DNA of 64,000 bases from an uncultured Oscillospiraceae bacterium. Lineage in GTDB: Bacteria; Bacillota; Clostridia; Oscillospirales; Acutalibacteraceae. The stretch spans positions 148,103-212,102 of the forward strand of contig UQLQ01000001.1 of the NCBI GenBank assembly GCA_900541905.1, written 5' to 3'. The position numbers and the translations under genes are program-made. Shown piece after piece: positions 43,923 to 52,661 of this stretch. Under the pieces are notes generated by a model. That model ran no database searches, had not been told where the DNA came from, and saw only the letters and a list, made by a program, of their open reading frames with translations. How positions within the stretch are numbered: position 1 is the first letter of the stretch; each line of letters begins with the position of its first letter.

Positions 43923-44438
43923 TTATTTTACATTTTCGTTTAGAATGTTAACCATGGTATCTGCATCTTCAGAGAAGAATAAGTAAACGTAATTGCCTTT
44001 TTTAGCAACAGGGCTCTTTTGTACAGTTGCATATCCTTCCGGATTATAGTTTTTTGCTTCGTTCATTCTCTGTGTTTGACGAGCTTTCATTTTTGTTAAA
44101 ATCCGGTCTGCACTCTCGCTGTCTTTTGCCTCAATAATCAAAAATTCGTCGGTACGCAAACCGGTTGAATCAATTTCTCCGGCAAATGCAGTAACATCAT
44201 TTAAATCAATGCCGTACATGGAAGAAATATCGGATTCGCTCAATGGCTGCATATCTGTTAAAGTAACAGAGTCTTTAATTTTAGCAGCAATATCTTCAGG
44301 GGAAGCATTTGCAGTGGCAGTTACGGAACTGTCGGTTGTTTGACTGCCTGAGGAAGTATCACCTCCGGAACAACCGATTAATGCAGCAGAAAGTGCAAGT
44401 GCTGCTAAAATGATAGGAACAGATTTTTTAAATTTCAT
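43923..44438 (-). CDS. DUF4358 lipoprotein
   Basis: A 171-residue lipoprotein with lipobox LIGC (Cys at about 23) and a Ser/Thr/Gly-rich linker. The folded part matches DUF4358: SESDISSMYGIDLNDVTAF, DEFLIIEAKDSESADRI and GNYVYLFFSEDADTM. Function unknown; such genes often neighbour SGNH hydrolases or membrane O-acyltransferases. It lies 37 bp downstream of the SGNH lipoprotein gene, probably in one operon. SD AAGGAG. Confidence 0.88.
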   Translation of the reverse strand: MKFKKSVPIILAALALSAALIGCSGGDTSSGSQTTDSSVTATANASPEDIAAKIKDSVTLTDMQPLSESDISSMYGIDLNDVTAFAGEIDSTGLRTDEFLIIEAKDSESADRILTKMKARQTQRMNEAKNYNPEGYATVQKSPVAKKGNYVYLFFSEDADTMVNILNENVK

Positions 44439-44475
44439 AATCCATCAACACTCCTTTTTAAATATATAAATTTGG

Positions 44476-45264
44476 TTATGATACATGTGTGCGTAAATAA
44501 TCAATCCAGACTTTACAACCCTCATCAGTGAAGTGTACGCCCATATTGTCAGGGTCACTGCAATATTCACGTTTTAAGTTCCCTTCATCATCTTTCATGA
44601 CAGACGCTACATCTAAATAAGTATATCCATTTTGTTCACACATTGCTTTTAGACCCGCATTGTAAATATCTAAATTTTCGTTTGTTAAAGAGCCGGTTTG
44701 CGCAGTACCTACGATTGGCGTCATCGATTGGACATAGATTGCTGTATCCGGATTTTTTTCTTTTATTTGTGCCAATACGGTTTCCATATTTTTCACAGCG
44801 CCGTCGTTTCCGTATACCGCAATGTCGTTCATACCAAGCATGATAAATACTTTTTTGGCACCCATTGCTTCAATGGCATCAGCCAAATACATTTCAGTGC
44901 CGTTATAGCTTGGATGTACGGAGTTCTCTGAACCCAATTCTTTTAATTCGTTGCCTGTACCATAACTTCCGGGTGTTAAAAATTGTGCAGTTCCCATAAA
45001 GGTGCTGTCCGTTTTTCGTTGTGCGCTTACATATAAATTTAATTTTAAAGAAACGGAGTCGCCGACAAATACAGTATCATCGAAAAAAGTATAAGGTACT
45101 TCTCCGTTTACGGTTGAGGCTGTAACAGAAGCTTCATTGGTAATACTAGCTATTGTACTAGTGTTGGCAGAATCTCCGCTTCCGCAGGCAGTAAGAGAAA
45201 GAAGTGCTGCAGCCAAAGTGACCGGTAATAAAATTTTGCCATAAGTTCTCTTTTTTTGTTTCAT
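44476..45264 (-). CDS. SGNH/GDSL-family hydrolase lipoprotein
   Basis: A lipoprotein of about 262 residues (lipobox LTAC) with an SGNH hydrolase fold: block I FVGDSVSLKL (Ser nucleophile), block III IMLGMNDIAVYG, and block V DNMGVHFTDEGC with the Asp and His. Such extracytoplasmic enzymes often de-acetylate or deacylate cell-surface glycans. ATG 45264 is preferred: the next one upstream (45273) leaves no room for the SD GGGATGAG. The partner DUF4358 gene follows. Confidence 0.88.
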   Translation of the reverse strand: MKQKKRTYGKILLPVTLAAALLSLTACGSGDSANTSTIASITNEASVTASTVNGEVPYTFFDDTVFVGDSVSLKLNLYVSAQRKTDSTFMGTAQFLTPGSYGTGNELKELGSENSVHPSYNGTEMYLADAIEAMGAKKVFIMLGMNDIAVYGNDGAVKNMETVLAQIKEKNPDTAIYVQSMTPIVGTAQTGSLTNENLDIYNAGLKAMCEQNGYTYLDVASVMKDDEGNLKREYCSDPDNMGVHFTDEGCKVWIDYLRTHVS

Positions 45265-45311
45265 ATAGCTCATCCCTTATGCGATTGTTTCGATATTGAA
45301 TTAATTATTTT

Positions 45312-45356
45312 TATACTAGCTTTAACTAGTATATCACATCTTGCAAAGCGAAACAA
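45312..45356 (-). promoter_or_regulatory. Promoter with a perfect operator dyad for the SGNH/DUF4358 operon
   Basis: Minus-strand TTGTTT (45356-45351), 17 bp, TGA-TATACT (-10 at 45333-45328). TATACTAG (45312-45319) and CTAGTATA (45326-45333) form a 22-bp dyad with 6-bp centre covering the -10 and start site, a good repressor site. The repressor is unknown. Confidence 0.65.
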
Positions 45357-45490
45357 TTACAAATCATAACAATCGGTTAGAATTGGTGTAACTATTTGGA
45401 AAGTTCGTATATTAGTGCGGTTATGGAGCACAATAGTATTGTTGCCTATGGCAGTAAAAATATGAATATATTAAGATGAGGTGTATGGCT

Positions 45491-45832
45491 ATGACAGGTC
45501 TGAAGTGCAACGTAACATCTTGCGCCAATAACGAACAGTACCAGTGCTGTCTTCCTGATATACAAGTTGCAGGCTTAGATGCGAAAGAAAGTTGTGAAAC
45601 ATGCTGTGCTTCTTTTGAAAATAAAAGTGTGGCAAAAAATAATGCAATACGTCATGATGTTCCAAACCACGCATTGCAAGTAAACTGCAATGTATTTACT
45701 TGTGTACACTACAGTGATGGACTGTGTGAGGCAGACAGTATTTGCGTAGACAGTGAGAACCAAGAGACAAAAGATAAACATCAAACATTATGTGAAACAT
45801 TCCGTAAAAGGGATTGTGGCTGCCCTGTATAA
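45491..45832 (+). CDS. DUF1540 protein, two Cys-rich domains
   Basis: A 113-residue protein with two copies of the DUF1540 Cys-rich domain: LKCNVTSCANNEQYQC ... SCETCCASF, and VNCNVFTCVHYSDGLC ... TLCETF. The Cys spacing suggests metal binding. DUF1540 is common in spore-forming Clostridia; function unknown. GAGGTG (45478-45483) gives correct spacing to ATG 45491; ATG 45485 is too close. Confidence 0.9.
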   Translation: MTGLKCNVTSCANNEQYQCCLPDIQVAGLDAKESCETCCASFENKSVAKNNAIRHDVPNHALQVNCNVFTCVHYSDGLCEADSICVDSENQETKDKHQTLCETFRKRDCGCPV

Positions 45833-45846
45833 ATATGTTTTGAAAT

Positions 45847-45884
45847 AAATATCCCTGTCAGTTACTAACTGACAGGGATATTTA
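45847..45884. terminator. Bidirectional terminator
   Basis: 18-bp inverted repeat (45847-45864 and 45866-45883; core ATCCCTGTCAGTTA) between convergent DUF1540 and ECF genes. Confidence 0.88.
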
Positions 45885-45889
45885 TATTA

Positions 45890-46546
45890 TTATTTCTTTT
45901 CTTTTATTTGACGTAAATTAGGGTCTTTCATAACATATTTTCGTATTGGATAAGCAATTGCATAAGCAGTAATTGCAGCAACTACAGCCTCAGGAATACC
46001 GTTGGTCAGTATGGTTAGACCAATGGCTCCCAGAAGCGCTTCATAAGCAATTCCCAAAGCAGATGCATAGCTCTGCCCAAAGAATAAGTAAATGCCGCCT
46101 AATACCAAAAGCGTATTGGTAAGGCTGGCTAAAACACCGGACAGACTATACGTGAAAATAAAAAATTGATAACGTAATAGCTTTGCAAATCCTTTTGCAC
46201 TTACAGCTGCAACAACACCTGTTAATATACGGGGGATAAAACAGATGACAAGACTCCAACCGTTGCCGTGAATATCTCCGATAGAGACAAACGGCGTAAA
46301 AACAAATGCAGTTGGTCCGGGTGAAATGAAAGTCCATACAATAAAGCTAAATAATCCTGCAAAAAATCCCATAGCCGCGCCGGCTCCCACACCAAGTAAA
46401 ATACCGGTAAGGATAACAGGTATCATAGCCAATGTTGCTACCATAGGTCCTATTGGGATTGAACCCAAAGGTGTGAAGCACATGATGACTTCCAGTGCCA
46501 GTAAGATGGAGAATTGCACCATCTTAATTAAGGCGTTTCGTTTCAT
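45890..46546 (-). CDS. ECF transporter S component, probably pantothenate (PanT-like)
   Basis: A 218-residue membrane protein with five or six helices: ALIKMVQFSILLALEVIMCF, GPMVATLAMIPVILTGILLG and GAGAAMGFFAGLFSFIVWTF. The pattern fits the substrate-binding S component of ECF vitamin transporters, which share an energising module encoded elsewhere. It lies just downstream of coaX on the same strand, which suggests pantothenate as substrate; this is inference from context. Start 46546 follows AAGGAGG. Confidence 0.82.
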   Translation of the reverse strand: MKRNALIKMVQFSILLALEVIMCFTPLGSIPIGPMVATLAMIPVILTGILLGVGAGAAMGFFAGLFSFIVWTFISPGPTAFVFTPFVSIGDIHGNGWSLVICFIPRILTGVVAAVSAKGFAKLLRYQFFIFTYSLSGVLASLTNTLLVLGGIYLFFGQSYASALGIAYEALLGAIGLTILTNGIPEAVVAAITAYAIAYPIRKYVMKDPNLRQIKEKK

Positions 46547-46628
46547 AAAAAATTCCTCCTTGCTGCTGCTCTTTTTAGATGCAGCGCATTTCATATTTAT
46601 ATGAAAACAAAAACTATGTTATCTGGTG

Positions 46629-46670
46629 ATAAGCAGTTTTTGCTCATATCGATAAGGAAATACTGCTTAT
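46629..46670 (-). promoter_or_regulatory. Hairpin overlapping the coaX stop
   Basis: ATAAGCAGT (46629-46637) and ACTGCTTAT (46662-46670) pair in RNA of either strand. No T-run follows on the minus strand, so it is more likely an mRNA stability or attenuation element between coaX and the S-component gene. Confidence 0.45.
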
Positions 46671-47470
46671 TTTGTATTTTTTGTGTGTACTTTATTTTTT
46701 TGATAAATTATACGTAGTCCGTCTAATAACAGATGCTCGCTTAATTCTAATTTTCTTTTACAAACAGGTATAATTATATCAGCTAAACCTCCGGTTGCAA
46801 TGAGTGTTGCCGGCTGGCCCAATTCTTCTTCAATACGGTCTGCTATGCCGTCTATCATTGCAGCTGTACCGTAAATAGCGCCGGATTGCATGGAGTGAAT
46901 GGTGTTGGTACCAATGACTGTTTTTGGTTTTTCAATATTAATATGGGGGAGCAATGCTGTTTTGTTTGCAAGTGCTTCCAGTGTGATGGTAACTCCTGCA
47001 CATATGGTGCCGCCTAAAAAGTAACCTTTTTCATCAATTACGCTGATAGTGGTTGCAGTGCCAAGGTCAAAAATGATGCAGGGTAACGGATACTTTGCAA
47101 CAGCAGCTACTGCACCGGCTACCAAGTCGGCTCCCAGTTGGGCCGGATTGTCAATTCTGATATTTAGCCCGGTTTTAATTCCGGGACCTAATAACATAGG
47201 TGTAATACCGGTTACTTTTACAAACGCTTGTTTCATTGTATCGCTTAATTCCGGCACAACAGAACAGATGATAACGTCTTTAACAGAATGTTCGTCAATA
47301 TGATACAGTGATAATAGCTGACTGATTGCCATAGCATATTGGTCATCTGTTTTACGGTGTTCCGTTAAAAAACGAGCGATAAATGAAGGTGTTTGCGCAA
47401 CAGACTTATCTTTTATTTGAAAACCTCCAATAATGATATGAGTATTGCCAATGTCTACGGTAAGCAACAT
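46667..47470 (-). CDS. coaX: Type III pantothenate kinase
   Basis: A 267-residue ASKHA-fold kinase for the first step of CoA synthesis. N-terminal MLLTVDIGNTHIIIGGF, the substrate-site region GADLVAGAVAAVAKYP with PCIIFDLGTATTISVI, and GVTITLEALANKTALLP are typical. Monovalent cation-dependent and feedback-insensitive in this family. SD GGGAGGAAAAC. Upstream is the dispersed repeat R copy 3. Confidence 0.94.
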   Translation of the reverse strand: MLLTVDIGNTHIIIGGFQIKDKSVAQTPSFIARFLTEHRKTDDQYAMAISQLLSLYHIDEHSVKDVIICSVVPELSDTMKQAFVKVTGITPMLLGPGIKTGLNIRIDNPAQLGADLVAGAVAAVAKYPLPCIIFDLGTATTISVIDEKGYFLGGTICAGVTITLEALANKTALLPHINIEKPKTVIGTNTIHSMQSGAIYGTAAMIDGIADRIEEELGQPATLIATGGLADIIIPVCKRKLELSEHLLLDGLRIIYQKNKVHTKNTK

Positions 47471-47842
47471 ATTGTTTTCCTCCCGATGGGGTTGTATTCT
47501 TTTCAGGTTATTATAGCATAGAAAAAATTGCTATGCAATTTTTAACCTATAAACGCTGCAACGTTTTTGTCAATCGTCAAAATTTAGAATTTGGATATGA
47601 TTGCAAGGTTGTTATCATATAGAAAAACTGCTTCTCAATTTGCATAGAATATTCGCTGCAGTATTCCTGTTAACAGACATATTTTATATTTTGTCTTTGC
47701 CATAGGGGAAAACATATGGAGAATTATTTTTCAAATTTCTGGAATACAAATGTTAAAACAATTTTGGTCATGTTTATAAATTTTGATTATGTATTTGTTG
47801 CAACATGATGATAACATATCATATGATTATGTTTCATGGAGT
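47471..47842. other. Gap with dispersed repeat
   Basis: About 370 bp: repeat R copy 3 at 47506-47585, a more divergent copy at about 47608-47676, and A/T-rich sequence with no gene. Confidence 0.6.
47506..47585 (+). repeat. Dispersed repeat R, copy 3
   Basis: GGTTATTATAGCAT, AAATTGCTATGCAATTTTTA, then GCTGCAACGTTTTTGTCAAT, in the same order as copies 1 and 2. Confidence 0.65.
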
Positions 47843-47880
47843 AAAAATCAGCTCCGTATTTATACGGAGCTGATTTTTAT
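47843..47880 (-). terminator. Terminator of the Bce-type ABC operon
   Basis: AAAAATCAGCTCCGTAT and ATACGGAGCTGATTTTT, 17-bp arms with a 2-base centre (effective loop somewhat larger). Confidence 0.9.
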
Positions 47881-47911
47881 TTGATATATAGAAAGTGTCT
47901 CATAAGCGATA

Positions 47912-49951
47912 TTAATTTTTCTTAGGTCTTATCATACTCTTACAACCCCAATAGGTTGCTAAGAAATATCCACCGTATACCACTAACATAATGCCTGCTG
48001 TTACTAAGGACATTGTCAGAATACTTGTACCTGAACCAAACATCTGTACCATGGTACTAGAGAATTTAATACCTACCACGGTATGGACAATAGCAAGCAG
48101 TAAAGGCATAGAAAAATAAATTGCAATTTGTGTAAAGAGTGCATGATGAATCATTTTTGGATCTGCACCTAGTTTTCTAAGAAGATTATAGCGTACTGTA
48201 TTATCAGATGCTTCTGCAAGCTGCTGCAATGCAAGGATAGCTACGCACGTAATTAAGAAAATTAAGCCAATATAAATTGCAATAAAGGATACAATGACGC
48301 TGGTTCCTACATTACTTTGATAAACGCCTTCTTTATCAATAATCGAGTAGCCATAACTTTCGTTATTCGTTCCATTGTTTTGAATGTTTTCTATAATACT
48401 GTTTTGAAAGGCTTCTGTAGCTCCCTGAGCATAATCGCTGTCGCTTTGTCTGTACAATACATTTAGTATATGCTCATTAGGAGTCAATCCATTGAGTGCA
48501 GAATCAGGCAATACGATGGTTCCGGAGTCTATCAATGAATAATCTGTTGACAAAGTTTCTTGTAATAGTTTATGGATTCCCAACTGATATTCTTTACCGT
48601 TGAAAGTGACGGATTGATTATTTTCCATATGATAGTACGGTTCTACCAAATAACTATTACAGTTGATAGCAAATTCATTATCTCCAAGTGAAATTGGCTC
48701 TTTTCCTTGAGATTCCAAAACGCGGTTGTAATCTGAGAGAGAAACTGCTCTCATTGGAGAATTTTGTGCTGTAGAGGGAACATCAGGTAATACATTTGGC
48801 AAGTCAGACATGGTAAGCAAGTTATTATATAGTGCTATTTCAAAATAATTTTTGGAATACAAGTCTAATTGACTTTGTAACTGGAAAGTTTCCGTTACTT
48901 TTTTATTTTCCGTAGGTTGTGTTTGTGTGTCACCTTGGTAGATAGATTTGGAAATAGAGATATCGTAAGGAGCAGCTGATTTTACTGCCTGAGAGGAAGC
49001 GTGCGCAATACTGATACCTGCAGAAAACGTTACCATGGTCACAAACAGCATTAAGCAAATGAGGCCGATTGAAATAAATGCAGTATTAATTTTAGAACTG
49101 ATTTGTCTGAAAATAAACATATTCAGACCTTTGTAGTAAAGCTTTTTGTTTGCTTTGATGACTCGCAACAAAATACCTGAAAGAGAGAAGAAAAACAGCA
49201 GGGTACCTATACAGCCGAGAATAATGCATGTTAGAAGCATTTCTGCACTAGTCCAGCCTCTTGTTAAAACCAAATAGTATGCAGCGGCAAAACAAGCGAT
49301 GGATACAATAAATGCTATAATTGAAATCCAGATGTTTCTAACTTTGAATGATTCATTTTTTCGGCTTGCTTGAAGCAAGGTAATCAATTTGTATTTTGAG
49401 ATAGAAATGGTATTAAATATCATTACAATGAGAAAAATAATACCAAAATATAAAAGCGTTTTATAAAATGCGCTTAATGAAAAGGTGAATTGGAAAGAAG
49501 ATAAATCCATTTCGAAAATACCTGCTGTAATTGCAGATAATCCTTGTGAAGCAAAAATACCTACTGCTAATCCAATTCCTAATGAGAAGATACCAATTAG
49601 CAAGGTCTCTATAATTAAGATACGTGAAATTTTTCCTTTATCCATACCTAACAGCATGTAAATACCCAATTCTTTTTTGCGTCGCTTCATTAAGAAACGA
49701 TTGGAGTAAACGACTAAAAAGCCCAAAATAAAGGAAATAAAAATGGATACATAGCCAATGGCGGAAGTTAACAGCTGAATAATTTCTCTCTGATTTGAAT
49801 TCAGGGAAGTCATCGCCTGCTGAGAATCCATGGAGTTAAATACGTAGAACAGACATACGCCAAACGTAAGCGTTAAAAAATAAATTGCATAGTCGCGTAA
49901 ACTGCGTCTGACATTGTGAATAGCGAGTTTAAAAAACATTGGAATTGTCAC
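47912..49951 (-). CDS. Bce-type ABC transporter permease
   Basis: A 679-residue permease with the BceB/FtsX layout: about ten membrane helices and one large extracytoplasmic domain (about 300-540) between helices VII and VIII, where peptide antibiotics are bound. Family segments include RRKKELGIYMLLGMDKGKI near the N-terminus and NLLRKLGADPKMIHHAL near the C-terminus. It works with the ATPase encoded upstream (23-bp overlap) in sensing and detoxifying cell-wall-active peptides; it also transmits the signal to the cognate histidine kinase. Confidence 0.92.
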   Translation of the reverse strand: MTIPMFFKLAIHNVRRSLRDYAIYFLTLTFGVCLFYVFNSMDSQQAMTSLNSNQREIIQLLTSAIGYVSIFISFILGFLVVYSNRFLMKRRKKELGIYMLLGMDKGKISRILIIETLLIGIFSLGIGLAVGIFASQGLSAITAGIFEMDLSSFQFTFSLSAFYKTLLYFGIIFLIVMIFNTISISKYKLITLLQASRKNESFKVRNIWISIIAFIVSIACFAAAYYLVLTRGWTSAEMLLTCIILGCIGTLLFFFSLSGILLRVIKANKKLYYKGLNMFIFRQISSKINTAFISIGLICLMLFVTMVTFSAGISIAHASSQAVKSAAPYDISISKSIYQGDTQTQPTENKKVTETFQLQSQLDLYSKNYFEIALYNNLLTMSDLPNVLPDVPSTAQNSPMRAVSLSDYNRVLESQGKEPISLGDNEFAINCNSYLVEPYYHMENNQSVTFNGKEYQLGIHKLLQETLSTDYSLIDSGTIVLPDSALNGLTPNEHILNVLYRQSDSDYAQGATEAFQNSIIENIQNNGTNNESYGYSIIDKEGVYQSNVGTSVIVSFIAIYIGLIFLITCVAILALQQLAEASDNTVRYNLLRKLGADPKMIHHALFTQIAIYFSMPLLLAIVHTVVGIKFSSTMVQMFGSGTSILTMSLVTAGIMLVVYGGYFLATYWGCKSMIRPKKN

Positions 49952-50696
49952 CTCCTAATAGTGTGACAACCGATATGATTTTATCAAAAAATTCTTTTCG
50001 AGAGCTGTTTCCACGAATCAATTCATTGAATATTTTACCGTCTTTAATAAATAAAATGCGGTGACAATAGCTGGCTGTAAAAGCATCATGCGTTACCATT
50101 AAAATGGTAGCGGATAAGTCATGATTTAATGTTTCAAAGCTTTCCAGCAGCATACGAGCTGATTTAGAATCCAAAGCGCCGGTCGGTTCATCCGCCAGAA
50201 TTAAAGAAGGCTGTGTAATAATGGCTCTTGCGCAGGCTACCCTTTGTTTTTGACCGCCGGATAGTTGATAAGGATATTTTTTTAATATTTCTGAAATCCC
50301 CAGTGCTTTGGCCACATAGTTTACTTTGGCTTCAATTTGTTTTACGGGAGTTTTGATAATGGTCAAAGCCAGAGCGATATTTTCGTATGCTGTTAAGGTA
50401 TCCAGCAGATTAAAATCTTGAAATACAAAACCAAGTTGTTCTCTTCGAAAGGCTGAAAGCTGTTTTGATTTCATGGTGGTGATATTTTTACCATCTACAT
50501 AAATATGTCCTGAAGTAACGGTATCAATGGTGGAAATACAATTGAGCAAGGTAGTTTTACCGCTGCCCGAAGCGCCCATGATGCCAACAAATTCTCCTTT
50601 ATTGACAGAGAAACTGATGTTATCTACGGCTTTGGTCACCATACCTTTGTTGCCGTAGTATTTTTCTATATTACTTACATTTAAAATGGGTTGCAT
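49929..50696 (-). CDS. Bce-type ABC transporter ATP-binding protein
   Basis: A 255-residue MacB/BceA-like ATPase. Walker A GASGSGKTTLL, Q-loop FVFQDFNLLD, signature LSGGQKQRVACARAI, Walker B LILADEPTGALD, and H-loop MVTHD are all intact. Overlaps the permease gene. Transcribed from a promoter with a response-regulator-type dyad, separated from the kinase gene by a terminator. Confidence 0.94.
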   Translation of the reverse strand: MQPILNVSNIEKYYGNKGMVTKAVDNISFSVNKGEFVGIMGASGSGKTTLLNCISTIDTVTSGHIYVDGKNITTMKSKQLSAFRREQLGFVFQDFNLLDTLTAYENIALALTIIKTPVKQIEAKVNYVAKALGISEILKKYPYQLSGGQKQRVACARAIITQPSLILADEPTGALDSKSARMLLESFETLNHDLSATILMVTHDAFTASYCHRILFIKDGKIFNELIRGNSSRKEFFDKIISVVTLLGGDNSNVF

Positions 50697-50731
50697 AATT
50701 ACCGTGGCTCCTTTTGTGATTTTGTAATCTT

Positions 50732-50799
50732 AGTATAAACATTTTTTTGTATTGGTACCATGGATTTGGCTTACATCAACCTTACGAATTTGTAAGGTT
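50732..50799 (-). promoter_or_regulatory. BceR-type regulated promoter of the ABC operon
   Basis: AACCTTAC-GAATTT-GTAAGGTT (50778-50799), a perfect 8-bp-arm dyad, lies about 40 bp upstream of a TATACT -10 (50737-50732, minus strand) whose -35 region is poor, as expected for an activated promoter. CTTAC-N-GTAAG-type dyads are typical BceR-family sites. Confidence 0.75.
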
Positions 50800-50812
50800 C
50801 CTAAAAATAAAA

Positions 50813-50834
50813 AATCAGCCTTGGCAGGCTGATT
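50813..50834 (-). terminator. Terminator after the sensor kinase
   Basis: AATCAGCC/GGCTGATT with T-rich sequence on the minus strand. It separates the regulator genes from the ABC genes. Confidence 0.8.
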
Positions 50835-50836
50835 GC

Positions 50837-51856
50837 TTAATCTTCCAATAAATGCATATTACCCACCGGAAACGTAATGGTAACAGCAGTACCTTGTCCC
50901 AAAACAGAATCCAGTGAAATGGAAAGCCCCAGTTTTCCGCACAGTTTTTTGCATATAAATAATCCCATACCTGTAGATTTTGCAAAATTACGTCCGTTTT
51001 CTCCTGTAAATCCTTGTTCAAATACACGTCCTATATCTTGTTCCGCAATGCCGCTTCCATTATCCTGTATCAGAAGTGAAACGTGCTGTGTTTCTTTTTC
51101 CGCAGTAAAAGTGAGACGGAGAGGGCGTTTGGGAGATTGATATTTGATTGCATTCAAAATCAGCTGACCCAATATAAATTGTACCCATTTACTGTCTGTA
51201 AACACTGTGACGTCTAACTGTTTCATTTCAATTGCCGTTTTATTTTCAATTAACTGTTTGGAATGTTGTTTTAAAGTGGTTGCTACCATGTCTTTTAAAT
51301 TGCATGACTTGATAGCATAATCTTTTTCTACATAATTGCTGCGAGCATAATATAAAGACTGTTCCACAAAATTTTCAATATTTAAAATTTCTTCATACAT
51401 ACTTTGTGTGGCAGGTGTTTTATTATTTTCGTAGACCAAAGATGCCGAGGCAATCGGTGTTTTAATTTCATGTACCCATGTTTCGATATATTCTCGATAT
51501 TCTTTGGAATGATTTCTGTAAACAGATACTTCATCTGCCATAGATTTATTGCATTGATACAGTACTTCGCATAAGATGTCTCCTTCCGCAAAATGTGGAG
51601 GATCCAGCAGTTCGTGAAGCAAATACTTCTTATCTAACGTTTCTAAATTATGCATTACATTGTCATAGAATTTTTTCTTACGTATAAAATCTATCAAAAT
51701 AGCAATCAATAAAAACATCCATACCAGCAGATTGATAAAAAGAATTCCTTCGCCGGAAAGTCGCATAATTAATAATAAGCAGCTGATTAATAACATTGCA
51801 AAAAAGAGACAGAGAAACAGTATCCAGTGATCTTTTAAATATTGACGGAATCTCAT
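50837..51856 (-). CDS. Intramembrane-sensing histidine kinase (BceS-like)
   Basis: A 339-residue kinase with two N-terminal helices (about 11-30 and 36-58) and almost no extracellular loop, the mark of BceS-type kinases that read the state of their ABC transporter. H-box WVHEIKTPIASA, N-box ILNAIKYQ, G-boxes DNGSGI and GMGLFICKKL are intact. It overlaps the response-regulator gene by 4 bp. Confidence 0.93.
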   Translation of the reverse strand: MRFRQYLKDHWILFLCLFFAMLLISCLLLIMRLSGEGILFINLLVWMFLLIAILIDFIRKKKFYDNVMHNLETLDKKYLLHELLDPPHFAEGDILCEVLYQCNKSMADEVSVYRNHSKEYREYIETWVHEIKTPIASASLVYENNKTPATQSMYEEILNIENFVEQSLYYARSNYVEKDYAIKSCNLKDMVATTLKQHSKQLIENKTAIEMKQLDVTVFTDSKWVQFILGQLILNAIKYQSPKRPLRLTFTAEKETQHVSLLIQDNGSGIAEQDIGRVFEQGFTGENGRNFAKSTGMGLFICKKLCGKLGLSISLDSVLGQGTAVTITFPVGNMHLLED

Positions 51857-52518
51857 ACAATATACCCCATACCACGTTTGGTTTTTAAATAGTTTGTTAC
51901 ACCAATGCTCTCTAACTTTTTACGCAGACGATTGATATTCACCGTAAGAGTATTGTCATCTATAAATTCATCTGTCTGCCATAATGCATTGATGAGTTCA
52001 TCTCTGGATTGGATGGTACCTTTATTTTGCATTAATAAATGTAGAATTTTTAATTCATTTTTCGTAAGTTCGGCGGTTTGACCATTGGCTGTGATGGTAC
52101 TGTCTGATAATGACAGCATAACGCCGTTGTGTTCCAATTGAGATTCATGGTCTGTTTGATAGCTTCTTTTTAATAATGCGGCAATACGTGCCAATAATAT
52201 TTGGGTATGATACGGTTTTGTGATAAAATCATCTGCACCCAAATTCATACTCATGAGTTCATCCACATCACTGTTGCGGCTGGTAACAATGATAATAGGT
52301 ATTTGAGAATGACTGCGTATTTCTCGGCAAATATGATAACCGTCAAAATGCGGCAGGTTGATGTCCAATAATATCAGATGAGGAGAGGCCGCTTCGATTG
52401 CAGATAGAACAGAAGTAAAATCGTCTGTTGTAATACATTCATAGCCATATTTTTCTAATAATGTTTTTAATTCTGTACGTATTGTCAGTTCGTCTTCCAC
52501 AATAAATATTTTAAACAT
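51853..52518 (-). CDS. Response regulator, OmpR/PhoB family (BceR-like)
   Basis: A 221-residue regulator: receiver domain with the acidic pair in VEDE, phospho-Asp in LLDINLPHFDG, conserved Thr in IIVTSRN and Lys in ITKPY; C-terminal winged helix with LTKNELKILHLLMQNKG and a final LKTKRGMGYIV. It is expected to bind the dyad at 50778-50799 and activate the ABC genes. Confidence 0.94.
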   Translation of the reverse strand: MFKIFIVEDELTIRTELKTLLEKYGYECITTDDFTSVLSAIEAASPHLILLDINLPHFDGYHICREIRSHSQIPIIIVTSRNSDVDELMSMNLGADDFITKPYHTQILLARIAALLKRSYQTDHESQLEHNGVMLSLSDSTITANGQTAELTKNELKILHLLMQNKGTIQSRDELINALWQTDEFIDDNTLTVNINRLRKKLESIGVTNYLKTKRGMGYIV

Positions 52519-52602
52519 TCTATTGCCAGCCTCTCTATTTATGAATCATATTTTTATCTATATGTATCATAGCAATATTTGTGGAAAATCGCAAGGCGGC
52601 AT

Positions 52603-52632
52603 TTGACATGAGCTATGGCTTTATTGTATCAT
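52603..52632 (+). promoter_or_regulatory. Promoter of murE-murF
   Basis: TTGACA (52603-52608), 18-bp spacer, TATCAT (52627-52632), 30 bp before the murE start. Confidence 0.7.
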
Positions 52633-52661
52633 CAAGATACTGAAGAATAGGGGGATATTCC

